Part shown: piece by piece, positions 1-13,531 of the stretch
Numbering within the stretch: position 1 is the stretch's first letter
Layout: every line of letters begins with the position of its first letter
Assembly (NCBI GenBank): GCA_004026145.2
Contig: CP034985.2
Coordinates: 7,537,968 to 7,601,967 of the forward strand
Reading direction: 5' to 3'
DNA: 64,000 bases
Source: Takifugu bimaculatus
Lineage: Eukaryota; Chordata; Actinopteri; Tetraodontiformes; Tetraodontidae
The notes under the pieces: generated by a model
What the model was told of the DNA's origin: nothing
What the model saw: the letters and a program-made list of their open reading frames with translations, nothing else
The model's database searches: none
Position numbers and translations under genes: made by a program

Positions 1-668
1 AATGTTTTCCCCAACAGCTACATCTGGATTTAAATCTACTAAGAGCTACAGAATAATTAATTCAGACATTATTGATTCCATTTCTGCGTCTGCCTCGATG
101 TTTAATGTAGATTTAGTGTCGAATCTGTTGCCAGTCTATATAGTCCCAGCATTGAAACAGACATCTGCCCAGCAGCCTTGGAGCGCGTCTTCAACAAATG
201 GTAGAGTCAGAACTGGAAAAATAAATAAAGCAGTTTCCTGCTCACAGAACCACACCTGTGGACCCAAGTCTCTCCGTAGCTGCGGGTCACTATGGGTGTA
301 CAGGGGAAGCAGATCTCCTAGACAACAAACCAGATTGCAGTTACACTCAAAAACTTGTTGCGCAGGTTTTGTTATAGTGGTGCTCACTTCTCTAAAACGC
401 CTGTTTAATACGCCTTTATTGTCTTGCGGAGCAGCTTAGCCATATGTTGTGATCTGCCAGCTGCTACAGAGCTAATATGACTGTTGACGGTTTGCATTAG
501 CATCAAAGACGTGCACGTAAAATCCTGGCGTCAAAAAGAAGTAAAAACATAGTAAACACAGTAAAAACATACGGCCTCCAAATACTGTAAGAACAAGAGG
601 ACATTCTAACAATGACCCATTTGGCGAATGTTTCTAACCAAGGCTTTTCTGTTATTTTTCGCCCGCAG
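1..668. other. Intron sequence upstream of the first visible lpgat1 exon
   Basis: No coding exon could be recognised here. The stretch ends in a pyrimidine-rich tract and a CAG acceptor at 666-668, directly before the lpgat1 exon. Two overlapping open frames on opposite strands (2-439 and 136-387) match no family I know and have no splice context. I treat the stretch as intron of lpgat1, whose first exon or exons lie beyond the left edge. Confidence 0.6.
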
Positions 669-3600
669 TAACTGAGTGGGGTGATGACGTGCGACCGATC
701 TCGGAAGAGGAAGCCATGGTCATAGTAAACCACCAATCCACAGGAGATGTGTGCACCCTGATGATGTGTCTCCAAGACAAGGGCACGGTAAGGCCAGCGG
801 GCAGTAACTGGCTCAGACCATATCAGCTAGTTTGTAATTGGATGGAAGTGGGAAATTACACTGTGTGTTTTGGGCGTGGACAGGACAGGACATCCTTTTC
901 AAGCCAAGGAATCAAAACGCCCTGAAGCATCAGTGCACAGGAATGTGTTCTGCAGCTTTCATCAGAAAATGGCCTTTATACCTCGGGGTACGCACCTGAG
1001 GATTCTCACTCGCTCCCTATTCCCTACTCACTACAGAGGGGAGTTGGACTGAGTGCACTATGTAGTCATTTGATGTCATAGTGTCACATAATGACTATGA
1101 ACCCGGTTGCAGACGAAAGCAGCCAGGCCCATTTAATTATTTAAGCCCGTCAAAAAAAAAAAACACATTCATTGGTCGTTTGGTCGAAGTCTTTAAAAAT
1201 TTAAACCAGTTTTTGATCGAAAAATGCTTCTTCATCTGTTTGTCACCTTTTTAAAAGATTCTTTTGAGGCTGGGGTCTGGAGGTGGAGGCTTTAATCATC
1301 TTCAGGCTGGCAGGTGCAACCTCCAACTCTATGGGGTCAACAGCCTTCTCAATTCCACGCTCCAGCCAGTGACATCAGTCAACGGGTCTCAGATAAAGTA
1401 CTGGCCCTGAAAAAATGTCCAATTATATTTTCTAAGCTGGAGAAGCTGAAAACAATTGCTGCAGGCTTTCAGCACCTGGTTGGATCACCAGCTCCTGCCA
1501 AAGCGGTGGGCAGTGTAGATGGATGCCACCTCAGGATCAAGCCCTCCGCTGCAGCTGCTGAGTGTTACTTTAACAGAAAACTGTTTTATTCTATTAAGCT
1601 GCAAGCTTTGTGTGGGCACTAGATAGCCAGGCTCTGACCACAACTCAAGGCCTGAAGCACAGCTCTATGTTCAGGGGCTGGACCCACCACGGGGTTATTG
1701 TATCCGAGGAGATGGTGGTTATTCCCGTATGTCCAGGCCATTGATAACACCAGAGCACGTGAGACTGATGATGGTGGCCAGGTTCAACAGACATCATGTA
1801 AAATCCTCAATCTGTCATAGAGGGACTATGATGGGGACTATGAAGACCAGATGGTGGGCAATATTTTACAAAACATTGGCAGTGAAGCCTGCCTTTGCCA
1901 CAAAGGTTATTGTTATTATCTTTGTATAAAGGTTCATTTATTTTATCTGTTGAACCTCACACATGAAGATAAAAAACAGGCATTAAAAAGTTCTGATTGT
2001 GCTCCAAGTATTCTCACCGCAGCACTCAACACGATTCTGTCCCACCACCGATCTGGAATCTGGTCCTCCAAACCAGAAATGGTGGCCTTGGAGCTATTTT
2101 TAACGGAAAAATCTCCAACAACAAAAATAAAATGAAAAGACTGCCTTATTTATGCCACATTCCTTGTTCCCCAGTCAGCTTGGCTCTTGTGTGGCTACAT
2201 TCTGTCACAATTCCCGGAGACCTGGACGGCTTTTCCCCGCACACGGAGGGTTTTGGTCATAAATATAAAACAAGATTAAAATTTATGATTGTGGCCATTT
2301 TCAGAGGTCATTATCGGGACAAATTCACTCTTATCACACCTCAGACCTCAGATCTGATAGGACGTTCTTATAAGACATAAGATAATCAAGCATTTACTGT
2401 CATCGGTTGAGGGGGGGGGTGTAATTGGGGCATAACATTCTGAGTATTTTTGTGCGTGTAAACAGATGGATTATTATGTAATACTCCTTTTAACTCCATG
2501 TTCTATCTGCAATACTGTATATCAGAGGCAACAAGAGGTGTAAAGGAAAATTAGACTGCTTGTTTGTCCTTAAACAGTTGTGGAGGTGCACCTCCCAGTC
2601 TTGCCCCCTGTGCATGTTGTTATGGAGATTGGCTTTTCTTCTTCTCTTCTATTTTTTAACCGCTATTTTCGTTTTCTTCGCTGCCGGAGGCGTCGACGTC
2701 TGTTCCATTACTGTAAACGCAGGTTCTGAGCAAAAGCTGGAGGGAATTTCTTCATGCCGAGCACCGCTGTGTACTGCTGAGATTTCATCATTTGTGAGGG
2801 CGACGCCGCAACAAAGCTTCTGCAGAAACTCCTCTGAATTAACCCGTGGGTTTATTCGTGGATCCAGCTTGAACGGATGAGGTTCTGTGGTCGGGCCACT
2901 GTTCTCCTCTCAGAATCGGGAACTCCCACAAGGCTTTTTGGCTGCCACTTCTTTGGTTGCACGTAGTCAAAACCTATTTGTTGGGCCAAGGTCATTCCCG
3001 ACCCGGACTCTGCTAGACCTCTAGGTCTGCACACTTTGGTCCAGTCTGCACTTGCGTGCTCATTTTGTGAGCGGCACCCTCGTGCTCTGCTTCTATACGC
3101 CCCATATAACCGAAATGTCGATGCATTGTGTTTGCTGACATCTTTCGATCAGAACCAGTATCAACTGGTGAAGCTACAGCAGCTCATCAGTAAGATGGGG
3201 CCCCGTTACTGCGTCGCTGGTTCACCCCTGTCCCTGTCAGCGGTCACTGCTGTACCTGATCAGTGCAGGACATTTCTAATGCTGTCGTCATTGTTATTCT
3301 TCCCGATGCTAATAAAGAGCATCCCTGCTCAGTTTGTCCCCGTGGCAGTAAAAGGAGCAGCAGCAGGGCAGGTGGTCACCTTTGGAAAGATCAGAGGGGT
3401 TGTGGCCTCGCCTGATGTGCAGTTGTGTTTTTGTCAGAGATTTTCATTGTTTCTTTTTCCCGTTTCAGGTTGTACGAAAAATGATGTGGTTGATGGACCA
3501 CGTTTTTAAATACACTAACTTTGGCCTAGTGTCTCTGATCCACGGTGACTTTTTCATCAGACAGGTGAGAAACACGGCAGGTTCTGGCATCCTTTCTGCT

Positions 3601-5192
3601 ACTCAAACCACTCGCCCTTACGCCTGTTAGTGACTTTTCCCTCACATTTCACCACCTTCTCATAATTTACATTCATTTTTTGTTTATTTTGTTTTTTAAT
3701 CTGTATTCTCTTTACCCATTTACCCCTCCTGTTAAATTATTCCTATTGTTATTATAGTCTGTCTCAAACCACACAGTTGTATGTAATCTAGAAATATTTC
3801 TAATTCCTATGTAAATTATTCAAATATTTGTCATTTTTACTGCCTCATGCCAGGATACATCATGAAATATGGTTTTTAGTAGTATTTTCATATCATCAAA
3901 CTGCCTTAATGTGGACCTTTTTATTACAGTCTGAAATTGAACAGTTTCCTCTCCCTACTTGCTTGACTGTTAAATAATTTGAGTAAAACCTTCACAGTCC
4001 TCTCTCGCTGCCCAAGCGGCAGAAACTTACCATGCCCTGCAAGGGAATTACAATTTTTTTTGAGGTTACACAAATGCATTGCCATGGAATTTCACATCTG
4101 GCACTATGCTGAGAGCGAAACTGCCCATCTAACAGCCTGACGTGAAGCAGCAAATTTAGCCATTTCTGCTCTTCGGTGCGACTGCCCTCTGGCTTACTTG
4201 TGTGCGCTTTCTTTAAATGCTTCACCAGAATCCCACACACAGCTCTGCCAGCATCTGCTTTGGTCCTCCAAGCAGCTGCTGTCCACTCAGGCTGACGACA
4301 CGTCTTCCAGATCATTATGCACAGAGCAACAGAGGAGGCTTTGATTGCTGTTACACATTTATATTTACTCCAGAACTATATTTTCCCCCGAGTTGCTTTC
4401 CTAACTCCCAGGAGACGCTCCTAATTAAAGTCATACCTCAGTGTTGTTTCAGTGTCGGCATGCGGCAGCAACATGCTGATTGCCAAGTAAACCAGGATTT
4501 GAGCCCTTGAAAACTATTTTAATGGTTTGTTTGGGCTGATGGTCCAATGTGACCTCGCGTCCCTTCCATGCTGGAGAAAATCTTATCTTGGGAACGTGAG
4601 TCTTTTCACAGGCTGAGTTGAGTGAGATAAGTGTGTTTATTCGTACAGGCTATCTATTTGGAAACACAAAAATGTAAATTAGCTCGCACTCACTTGTTTG
4701 GTTGTGTGTGCGCTTGCAAACTAACATCTAATCAAAAATACGTCGCTTTCAGGCAAATAACCAAGGTGCAACAAAGAAACTGAATATAACCAATTGTCTT
4801 TGGGACTCTTTTTAATCCTCAATGCAGCAACTGGTCTGTGATCTGTACCATGACCCTTGACCTGTTCTGTCTATACATACTAGAATAACCAGAAGCTCTT
4901 TTGATCCTGCAGGGTAAAGCCCACAGAGACAAGCAGCTGGTCTATCTGAAAGATCATCTAGAAAAATACTACCACAGCCGTGACAGGAAATGGGTAGTGC
5001 TATTTCCTGAAGGCGGATTCCTGCGCAAGCGGCGAGAAACCAGCCAGGTGTTTGCGAAAAAGCACTCTCTTCCCCACCTGACTCACGTCACACTGCCTCG
5101 CCTCGGAGCCACCCACGTTATCCTGAAAACCCTGTCTGCCCAGCAGGAGAACGGCAGCGTGGGCAGTGAGAGCGGGACCCCTAATCAGACGG

Positions 5193-5230
<38 letters not shown>

Positions 5231-8200
5231 AATATAAGAGCACAATATTGTTCCTGTTCACCAGGTGCTGATCTGTCTTTAAATGTGTGCTGTCGGCTAG
5301 TTCTAGGCTGCTAGTTCTGATGTGACCTTAGGTTTGCGTGACATGTCACATCTTTTTATTTGTGCCCCTTTGTCCTCTGGGTGTCCTGTTTTGAAATGAA
5401 AGGTGACTTTTGCTGGAGCCTGGCAGAAGTAGAAAGGCTTGATGTGTGTGGAGGTGCCAAAAATTGCATCAACTCCAGTGTGCATTTGCAGGAGAGTCAT
5501 ATTAACGTGTGTCCCCCCCCCCCCCCCCCCCCCCCATTCCCCGAGAGACCAGCTCTACATCCAGTTAGCAGGAATTCAGTGGAACACAGCAATTAATTGT
5601 TGGGAAAATGTATTTTTTATTTTGGAGACAGGTTCAGCTGTCACAGCGTGGAAGACCACAGTACTTATAGTATTCAAACTCTCCATATGAATTTGTCAGT
5701 CACTGTAAAATGACACCAGTATCAATGTTCATTACAGTCTGGGTCGTAGAGTTTTACATACACATATTAATTGAGGCTACTGATGGGTCATGTTTCTCAG
5801 GATGACTCTGACATAAATCAGCAGATTAAAGCTTATCTGCCCATCCTATAAACTGCAGTTGGAGAGCTAAAAGAACCTGTGTGGAGAGAGATGTCGTCTC
5901 TCTGTTCCTCCTGACTGCAGTCCAGACTCCCACTGGCTCAGGAATCCATTTTCAGGATGGTTTGTGTTTACAATAAATTAGCAAAGACGTTTGGCCTACA
6001 GATGATGCGCAGGGACTCGGGTCCTCCGCATATCTGCTAAAATCTGTCCTCCAGCCTGCCCTGCACACTGTCTCCTATTATACTATTATACCATTAAAAC
6101 AAGCCCAGCTTTATTCACAATTAGGCTTTCCCGCAAAATAGATCGGCCGTTATTTCTACCGTAATTTTAAGCAATCTGTATGACCGTCCGTACTGTCTTA
6201 ATTCACAGACGGCATGTCTCTGTGTCTGCCCAGTCTTGGATGTTTAACCTTTTCATCTCATTCAGATTGGGGCAATCATTTTCAAACATTGGCAACAAGG
6301 CGGAAAAACACTTTTTTTGATACTCAAGCATATGCAGCTATTTAAATAGATATGTTGCTCATGTAATCAGTTTATTTAAATGCACTAATGAGGTTTTTTT
6401 GGCTTGGGTGAAGTGAACATCACATTTGCCTTTCACTGTTCATCTCTGCTTAAATCTCTCTCTGTCCATGTGAATCTTGCTACAGAATAATACTGTAGAG
6501 CGCCCCCCCCCTCCCACTCCTTTGGGGGTTAGCATGTGTCTGGCTGATCAAAAGGCTCTGCTGTCTCCCTGTGACCCTCTGTGATGCTCTGCAGAGGGGC
6601 CTGGAGCCTGCTGACTCACTCACAGACAAATGAGCCACTTGGAGAAAATGAGATTTGATGTAAATGTGGGTGCTGCTGCATTTCATGCACGCGCTGTCAC
6701 CCGGGCTCAAAGGCAAAGATGAACACAGACACACAGGTCGCCAGTCACGAGTCTGTCTACTGGACTGATGAGGTCCGTGTGTTACGAAACAGTTTTGAGC
6801 ATTCCAAGCAGCACAGAATTGGGCGATTCAGGCTGGGCGTGAACACGAATGTGTTGGAGAGCACCGACGAGAGGGAGGCGTCACCCACTTTTCAGTGGGA
6901 ATGTCTGGTGCGTCCCTTGAAATGCAGTAATTGGACCAAAGAGCGGTCTGATATGGAGCCAAATATCGTCCATCTTGTTGTCTTTACCTCCAGCTCCTCG
7001 CAAGAGGACGCGGCGTGTCTGATGTCAGTTTAAATGACCGTGACTGCTGTTTTTACAGTATTGTTTGTCGCAGTGTATAAGACACCTTGGCTCGGCGCCC
7101 TGGTCTTCAGCCAGCGTTTCACGAGATATTATGGCTGCCTCTCAGCACGCTTGGACAGAGATCTGGATCTAATTACCCACACGGGGATAGCTGAACTGGT
7201 ATCCAGTCACATCAATTCCAAGATGCCAATAACTCATTTTAATGTCGACTAAATTGGCGAGCTACTTCGTGTGTGCTTTTTCCTCCATTAGCTTCATTTA
7301 GCTTTATTGTTTTGTCTCTGAAATACTAAGATGACTGAAACACCAGGTCTTTCACCATTTTTTTGGTCTTATTCTTCCTTTTAACAACTATATAAGTTTC
7401 CTTGCTTATTACTGTAGCTCACACGTTGATCACCTCATGCACATTATGTGGCCAACAAGTTAAAAATCCACTTTTACACCTGCTAAATAAAGACACCGCT
7501 GTGCTGTGACTGGAAAAGCCTATTTTTGGGTGTTGATCAAATAATATTGAGATCATTTTTTATCAGGGGGGAAAAAAGTGAAATGTGCTGATTTTGACAT
7601 CACATCCTACTGCACGCAGGTTGGAGATTTCATGTAGAGAACGTGCATTATTTTAATGAAACCATTTGAATTTCATCAAGGAACAAATTAATGTGAATTT
7701 TCCTCACCTGTAATAACATTTGCACAAATACAGAAATTTTACAATTCACTTTTAACCTTCTTTTCAAGGCCTTCTGACCCCGTCCTGATTTTTACCTTTT
7801 AACCCCACAGGTAACAAGCGTAAAGGCCTGCAGTGGGTAATAGATGTGACAATAGCTTACCCAAAAGCCAGACCCATGGACATCCAGACCTGGATCTTTG
7901 GCTACAGGCCTCCTACAATCACGCACGTGCACTACAGGTAATAACAGTATTGTCCTTTGTCGCTTCTTCTAAAATAGCTGCCTATGTTTGTGTATCATGG
8001 TGATGTGAGGGGAACAGCGCCGGAATTTTTAATATGCAAAAGATTTCTCAGCCAGTATGCAAAAGACTTCCAAGCACTGTATGGTTATTGTGCCAAGAAT
8101 GGTAGAAACACACAACAGTCGTGGTCTAGCCATGTTTTAGCTGCTCTGACACCTGTAATTTGTACAATGCGGCAGCTGTTAAGCTCCACATTGGGCCAAC

Positions 8201-11200
8201 AATGACTGGTTTACTGTGGAGTTAAAGGATAGCGCCGTCTCATCATGTCGTCTCGTGCACTTAACCTTCCTTTTGCACTCATTATTGCTGCTGCTCACAA
8301 CTCATAGTTGTCAGAGCTGGAAAAGGTATCTGTTCAATTGTCTTTTGACACAATTTGGTTTGGATGACAGGCTAAACGGGGTTGTTTAAAAATATGCAAA
8401 TGTGAAAGCAGTCATCACCGAGTATTGTGTCTTCTCGTGTGAAGGAAATACGTTTGCTCCTCCGTGCTGGTGGTAGCCTCCAGATCTCCAGCAACACTAA
8501 TCCATCCAGTCAGCCGTATGACGAGCGTGTGCCAGGATTAGATTTTCTGTACAATAGGTTGAAGATAAATGCGGCCCTCTGGTGACAGAGTAGATCATCA
8601 GCAGCACTCATCAAGTACGAGCAATAGTCAAAAATGCCCTGTTGTGCTTTTTAAAAAACACGCTGCCAGCTTGGGGTTTATGGCAGAAAAGGCTAAAGGT
8701 GATTTATAGACTCCTGGCGTGCAGCCTGCCCTGGAGGCTCCTTTGCATGCTCAGAGTAAACCTGGGGCCTCGTTAAGGCTGTAATTAGACAGAGTATACA
8801 CTTGTCCCTTCCCACCTCTGGGACGTGGCCACGCTGATGTGCTCAGCAGCACCGAGGCCTGGGGATGGGCAGGGAGGCACCGACCAAGAACAGGCCGCCA
8901 TTGTTCACTTCACAAGTCTGTGCACAGCTACAAAAGCGATGATAATGGCAAAGGAGGTAGGCTTACACTGCTGGTGAGGCTGGGACGTCCAGAGTTCTAT
9001 GGTCCTGTTGGGCCGTAGGGTATGTTCTCAGCTGAGTGAAGCCTAGAATTTTTGACCAGGACAGATTCAGAATATTAGAACACGTGTCGGAGCCCATTCA
9101 CCGATGCTAAGTTTAAGCACTGGGAGGCTAGCAGCAATATAAAGCGCCATATGACAGTCGTACAGAGGCAATCTTTATGAAGTGGGTCGTTAATATGTAG
9201 CTGCAAAGGTCGTCGTTTATTTCAGTGTTGCCTCTGTTTGAACTGACTGTGGAGATCCAGGCTTGTCTGGAGGCAGTGGAGGTTACTTCTGCTTCTGAAT
9301 CGCTGCTTTTCAACAGTCAGCTTTAAGTAATATCCTCGATGAGCCGTGGCACATCCTAATCCGCCCATCTCTCCCTTTTTCCCAATACCTTTCCTCACCC
9401 CTCAACCTCACCCTTGCTCTCAGTGTTTTCTGCCCTCTCCCCCATAATCTCAGGCTTCCAGATTGCAGCCTAATAAACCCTAGCTATGAATGGCAGATCG
9501 GGTGTACAGGGACCGGAGGAGAGTTAGACTGGTGTAAATTACATTAAAATGTAAATGTCTTTCTAAATCGCCTTTTTCTTGTTTTCTGCTGTACTGTGCT
9601 CTTACGAAAGCAGGGATTTTTATTCCCCCTTTAAGTACCTGAAAGGTGACGTGAATTGTGCAGTCTTGACTTTGCTCGCTCATCGCACACACACATTCCA
9701 AGCCGCGCACGCAGCGGTTTCACCCGGCGAAGCGACTCGGGACGAGCGGTCGAACTTGCAGCTGAAGCGTTTCCACAATCTGCAGCCATTGCCCGTTAAA
9801 CTCTAATTGTGTAATAAAACCCTTCGACACATTATGGTTCTCAACTCTGAACTTTAAAACGTCACCTGTATTAACGTACTGCATGTGTACAGTGTAATCA
9901 CTATCTGTAAAACTCTGTTAATAATTCAATATAAAAAACCTTTGACCTAAACATTATTGCTGAGATATCTTCGCATTATCTGCGAGTCACTGGCCGCCCC
10001 TGAGTCCAGCTCTATGTAATATGTTACTGCCCTTTATTAAAGCTACAAGGCATTCGCGTGAATTACACAAGTTGGCAGAGGTGTGCGGCTGGTGTTTTTG
10101 TAGGCTACCACAGAGGAAGAGGAAGTACACACTTACCCAACTCTGCAGTTTAAACACTCGGATGCGTCTTGGTGTACTTGTTTGTGTGCACGTTCTTGTT
10201 TACCAGGAAAGCTCTTTTACTGGCTGATAACATGACCCAAACCCTGGTCTGGTATCAAGTCTGTGTGTCTCGGTTCAGGTCATGGACTCAATCCAGCCGT
10301 GACTGTTGTTTCATTGGCCTTTCGTTTTGACCTCCGCAGTAATGCGAGGTTGATGCGCCCGTGCGAGGCTGTTGGCTTCATATTCCAAGCAACTGTCCCC
10401 GAGGATGCGTCCCCTCACCTGGTCAACGTCACGCCGACCAGGGCGAGGGGTCAAAGATCACCAAATATCCAGGCGAGGGGTCAAAGATCACCAAATATCC
10501 AGGCCTGGTTCACTCCGGCGCTCCTCTTGCATTGAGTTGCGTTCTCCACCTCTCAGTATTTTAGCAATATTTGTGCACTGAACTTCAGGGCTGATTTACT
10601 TGTTTCCTCAAGTTTTGAATTTTTAACCCTTTTTCTTTCTTATTGGTGAAAATGCGAGTGTGTCCGTTGTTTCACAAGAGCTCTTTCCTCTAAGATGGGA
10701 GCAATTAAGGAGTCCTGCACCCGTGGTGTCACATGTATCGTATTGACATGCACATCAGCGGAGAACTTCATTAATTCTTTATTACACTTAACTGATTCTC
10801 TGTTTAGGCAATTATTTTAACTGACCTTCACTTTATAGGCTGATTAAGAAAAAGTACTGAAAGGCAGCAATTTAGGATTTTGGGCTTTGGTGCACACAGA
10901 TGAGGCCTTATCTGGAGCAGCAAATGATGGGAGAAGGACGGGAGACTTGATTGGAGTCCCCAAGTTCCTTCAGCTGCTGATCTCAATATTCACCTCTTGT
11001 ATCACTTCACTCAACAGCAGGAGTCTCAGGGCGCCTCTTTGTTTCTCAAGTTTTCCCAACCGGAGAGAGTTAGGGCCCAGTTGAGTCCCTGGACAATGAA
11101 TGGCTCCCCTCCAAAGAGCCTTGTGGAAGTGAGCACAGTTTTCCAGCAAACGTCCAATTTAATTAGCTTCCTGGTGTTGTTAGCGATGGGAACAGTATCT

Positions 11201-13531
11201 GGAGGATAAGAGGGCTACAGAAGCCGAAAGGTTCAAAAGCCTCTGAAAAGGAATCGGAAGCTTCCCATTTTCCCTTGTTTATAATTCCACTTTGTCTTTC
11301 TTCTAATGAATAAAGTAGAAACAGAAGCTACGTTTGTATTTATTATCTGTCAGACTGGAACGAGGGGGACAAACCCAGAATCAATCGGACTTCTGTGTAC
11401 TGAAGCAAATCCGTCTGCTGGTGGGGTCAGAGGTCAGCCTGCAGTGAATGTCTGACGTTTAAGGTCACAGACGGAAAGCAAATCTGCAGCTCAGCTGTCT
11501 GTGCACCGGGGTGTCAGGTTATCAAGCGTACTGGTGCCAACTGGGTTATGGTTGAAATCAGGGTGAGGCCGTGGCCACAGGCCAGCACGTCGTTGCTGGT
11601 TCCTCGCCACCCCCAGAGGCCCGTGCTAGCGCAGCTCCTGGCACAGCAAATGTGTCCATACTGCTTCCACCCTGTAGAATATTAGAGTTTTAGACCCCTG
11701 GAAATAGAAGCCAGCCCGTTGCCTGTGTGGAAATGGTCAGAACTGGAGGCGCGTGTGGATATATGACAGTGGCGCCGCTGAGCTCGCCCTTCACCGGTTT
11801 AATATCCTCTGCTATAATGGCTGTCCACGATGATCCCGGAGGTGCGCTTGATTGGTTTTTCAGCTAATTTCTCCGCGCGCGTGAGCGCAGGCATGGCCGG
11901 TTCTCCCCACACCTCCGATATCTGACACCCACAGGACACACGAGGAAAGGCTTCAGCAATCGCCCCGCTTCAGTCCCCTCTCATGTTGCCCAGGGAGTTT
12001 ATCTGCCAGTCGCTGCTGTTGTGAAATTGCTGTTTTCTTTTTTTGAGTGCTCTTTATTAGAGCTTAATGGGGGGGGCTTGGGGGGAATTAAAGTGCTTTA
12101 TAATAATAAAGCACTAAATCATTCGAAGTTATTTTTATTAATCTCTTGAATTTTATTATGGTAAGTTTATTTTTTTATTATTTATATATTTTTTATTTAT
12201 TTATTTATTTTTTTATGCTTTTCCCGCTCTCCTCTGTTTATCTGGCATTTTCAGAGCTGGTCTGCTTTCTGCTGTCATGGCGATTAATTGTTTCACTTTC
12301 TCCTCAATTTTCCACCCTCAGTGTTTCCAGCTGAATTTTACCTTTCCCACAATAAAGTGTGCGGCGAGTCTGTTTTCTCTGCGTTTTACAGGTTAAACTG
12401 GCTGAGGGTAAACAAACAGTCCCTCGGGCTTCATTCTGGTTTATGTTTCGAACCATGGTCAAGTCCGCCCGAACAGAGGAGCATGCATGTGCTCTTTAAA
12501 ACATGACAGGATCTCGAACTGACAGGAGTGGTGCTCCGTTTGTCTAAAGCGCTTTTATAGATTGATCACTTTGGTCGTCAATACTTATTAAGTCCATCTT
12601 CCAGCAGCTTATCTCAGAGGAAGGGATGCACTTTTACCGCCGCTGTTATCCAGTCAGGAATATTGAGCAAATGTTGAGTGCAGAGGACTCGTTGTGTCCA
12701 AGGGAGGAGACTGTAACCTCCATTTGAAGGTGACCAGGGGCCCGCTGCGTGGGCGTGCGGCGCATTTCCGCCCTCGTGTGGCCGTAAATGAGACTAACAT
12801 GTAAGCGTCCTCCGGGTTTCCCAGTGCTGACTGACGGTACAGGCCAGTAACGTGTTCATTTATGTCAGAAGTAGAGGAGGGCATTCGATGGCCCTTCAAA
12901 CAGGTGGTTGCAACGAAGGAAGCGGCTGGACGGTGCGTTGTAAGATGTTAATCCGATATGATCGGGCATTTCCTTAGGCTTAGGATCCTTCCAAGATGGT
13001 GAAACAGTCATTCCAGTTATCGTTACAGGCGAGTGTGGACAGTTTGAGTGATCTGAATTGTGCCCTCATTTCACCCTTTTGTCAGGATGTACCCGATAAA
13101 GGAGGTTCCAGTGGAGTCCGAGGCCCTGGGTGACTGGTTGTATCAGAGGTTTGTGGAGAAAGAAGAGCTGCTGGCCCACTTCTATGACACAGGTACATCC
13201 CATATATCCCAGCCTCACTCGTTTTGGGTCAAAACACCTGTAAGCGGAATGATTCTGCAGTGTGCATCACCTCAGCACAACTGTGCTGTTTCCCGTGGCA
13301 ACGGATTTCGGCCATGGCGAAATCATTGCATTTTTAACGCAGGTCCGAGGAACAAATGTAATTTTTGTGTCTCTGTTCATAGGGTCGTTTCCCCACGATG
13401 GGACACAGAAAGTGGCCTCCCGACAGATGACCCTTGACCCCGTCTGGCTGTGTGCTATCCAGTCATTTGCCTTTGCCTCTGGTTTCATGTGGTACAGAGT
13501 CCTCCAGTACCTATACTGCTGTTTATTTTGA
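669..13531 (+). CDS. lpgat1: Acyl-CoA:lysophosphatidylglycerol acyltransferase 1, 5'-truncated by the window
   Basis: LPGAT1 is an ER membrane acyltransferase of the AGPAT/PlsC family that re-acylates lysophospholipids. Six coding exons are visible: 669-787, 3469-3564, 4913-5192, 7811-7937, 13086-13192 and 13383-13531 (TGA 13529-13531). All join in phase with GT-AG sites and give about 291 residues; the human protein has 370, so roughly the first 80 are outside the window. The first exon holds the catalytic H-X4-D motif (HQSTGD). The second holds MMWLMDHVFKYTNFG, close to human. The third holds the conserved LFPEGGFLRKRRETSQ block. The last exon ends in a hydrophobic segment and YLYCCLF, like the human tail YHCLF. 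Introns are large (2.7, 1.3, 2.6, 5.1 and 0.2 kb) and carry a Harbinger relic, a CA repeat and a 30-bp duplication. nek2 follows on the same strand, as in human. Confidence 0.95.
1314..1830 (+). mobile_element. Decayed PIF/Harbinger transposase fragment in a lpgat1 intron
   Basis: The open frame 1314-1622 contains VGSVDGCHLRIKPSA, then ECYFNRKLFYSIKLQA. This is the arrangement around the first catalytic Asp of the DDE_4 nuclease of PIF/Harbinger elements (HARBI1/ALP1-like). The frame then stops, but related peptide (FRGWTHHGVIVSEE and following) continues to about 1740 with in-frame stops. No intact second or third catalytic residue and no terminal repeats could be found. It is a dead internal fragment in an intron of lpgat1. 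Confidence 0.7.
5197..5228. repeat. (CA)n microsatellite just after a lpgat1 exon
   Basis: About 16 CA units start four bases after the splice donor at 5193. The tract therefore lies at the very start of the intron, beside the GTAACA donor. Confidence 0.95.
5513..5534. repeat. Poly-C run (22 nt)
   Basis: An uninterrupted run of cytosines in a lpgat1 intron. Similar runs occur at 25841-25861 and 29601-29616. Such runs are prone to length error in sequencing. Confidence 0.95.
10442..10501. repeat. Perfect two-copy tandem duplication, 30-bp unit
   Basis: The 30-bp unit starting GGCGAGGGGTC and ending AAATATCCA occurs twice in direct succession without a mismatch. It lies in the 5.1-kb intron of lpgat1. 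It has only two copies and no spacers, so it is a simple recent tandem duplication. Confidence 0.9.

Noticed and set aside
2..439. 145-codon open frame at the left edge, and an 83-codon frame on the other strand
   Set aside because: Neither matches a known family, and a lpgat1 intron must pass here. They may be repeat-derived but I could not support that.
10442..10501. Two 30-bp repeats as a possible CRISPR remnant
   Set aside because: They are directly adjacent with no spacer, only two copies, and lie in an intron of a vertebrate gene.
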